From Sporopachydermia quercuum (Eukaryota; Ascomycota; Sporopachydermiomycetes; Sporopachydermiales; Sporopachydermiaceae): a DNA stretch of 64,000 nt. Below are positions 63,952 through 64,000 of the stretch, piece by piece; the stretch's first letter is position 1; every line of letters begins with the position of its first letter. Both the position numbers and the translations under genes were made by a program. Below the pieces are notes generated by a model. It saw nothing but the letters and a program-made list of their open reading frames with translations, had not been told where the DNA came from and searched no databases. Location: assembly GCA_001599295.1 (NCBI GenBank), contig BCGN01000007.1, positions 446,433 through 510,432 on the forward strand, in the 5' to 3' direction.

Positions 63952-64000
63952 CTGTAATTGGAAATAAGTTAGGATTNTATGACTAGGGCTAGCATGAAAA

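Noticed and set aside
1-64000. Search for mobile or virus-like elements
   Set aside because: No reverse transcriptase, integrase, transposase or capsid-like frame and no long terminal repeats were seen. The recombinase-like fold at 20430-22049 looks domesticated.

Overview
The window is nuclear DNA of a budding yeast (Saccharomycotina). It is AT-rich, most genes are single open frames, and the few introns carry GTATGT/GTAAGT-type donors and TACTAAC-like branch points. Almost every protein has a clear Saccharomyces counterpart. CTG appears at invariant leucines (for example in the QPTLHK motif of the Pol I large subunit and in FLGKVPLDP of Nbp35), so CTG reads as Leu and the CUG-Ser yeasts are unlikely. 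Gene density is low for a yeast, at about one gene per 3 kb. Scattered single Ns look like masked ambiguous or heterozygous positions. I see no rRNA, no convincing tRNA, no CRISPR and no mobile element or virus-like element.

Layout, left to right: FAD monooxygenase (+), KIC1-like kinase (+), a candidate small membrane-protein gene (-), DPP1-like lipid phosphatase with an intron (+), S-adenosylmethionine synthetase (+), TAF8 (-), DSK2 ubiquilin (-), a candidate two-exon small gene just upstream of DSK2 (-), a polyQ/QA-rich protein with a recombinase-like core-binding domain (+), a very long arrestin-related adaptor (-), DGA1 (-) divergent from NBP35 (+), a nucleoporin that is only the Nup96/Nup145C half (-) divergent from RPA190 (+), FUN12/eIF5B (-, intron) divergent from RBG1 (+, two introns), a pseudophosphatase-like protein (-), UTP21 (-), SNX3 (+, intron), APN2 (+, intron), POP8 (-, intron), and TRP5 (-), whose first exon lies beyond the right edge.

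The genes are housekeeping. Ribosome production and translation are well represented (RPA190, UTP21, POP8, FUN12, RBG1), together with transcription (TAF8), nuclear pore (Nup96), lipid metabolism (DPP1, DGA1), ubiquitin and trafficking (DSK2, arrestin, SNX3), iron-sulfur assembly (NBP35), DNA repair (APN2) and amino-acid metabolism (SAM synthetase, TRP5). FUN12 and RBG1 share a head-to-head promoter.

The most interesting points are these. Nup96 is encoded as a free-standing gene rather than as part of a Nup98-96 precursor. Several genes have tiny first exons that a simple ORF scan misses. The CENP/Gcr1-like protein keeps a recombinase core-binding fold without a catalytic half. A dual-specificity phosphatase homologue has a degenerate active site. 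The end of TAF8 is in a shifted frame.
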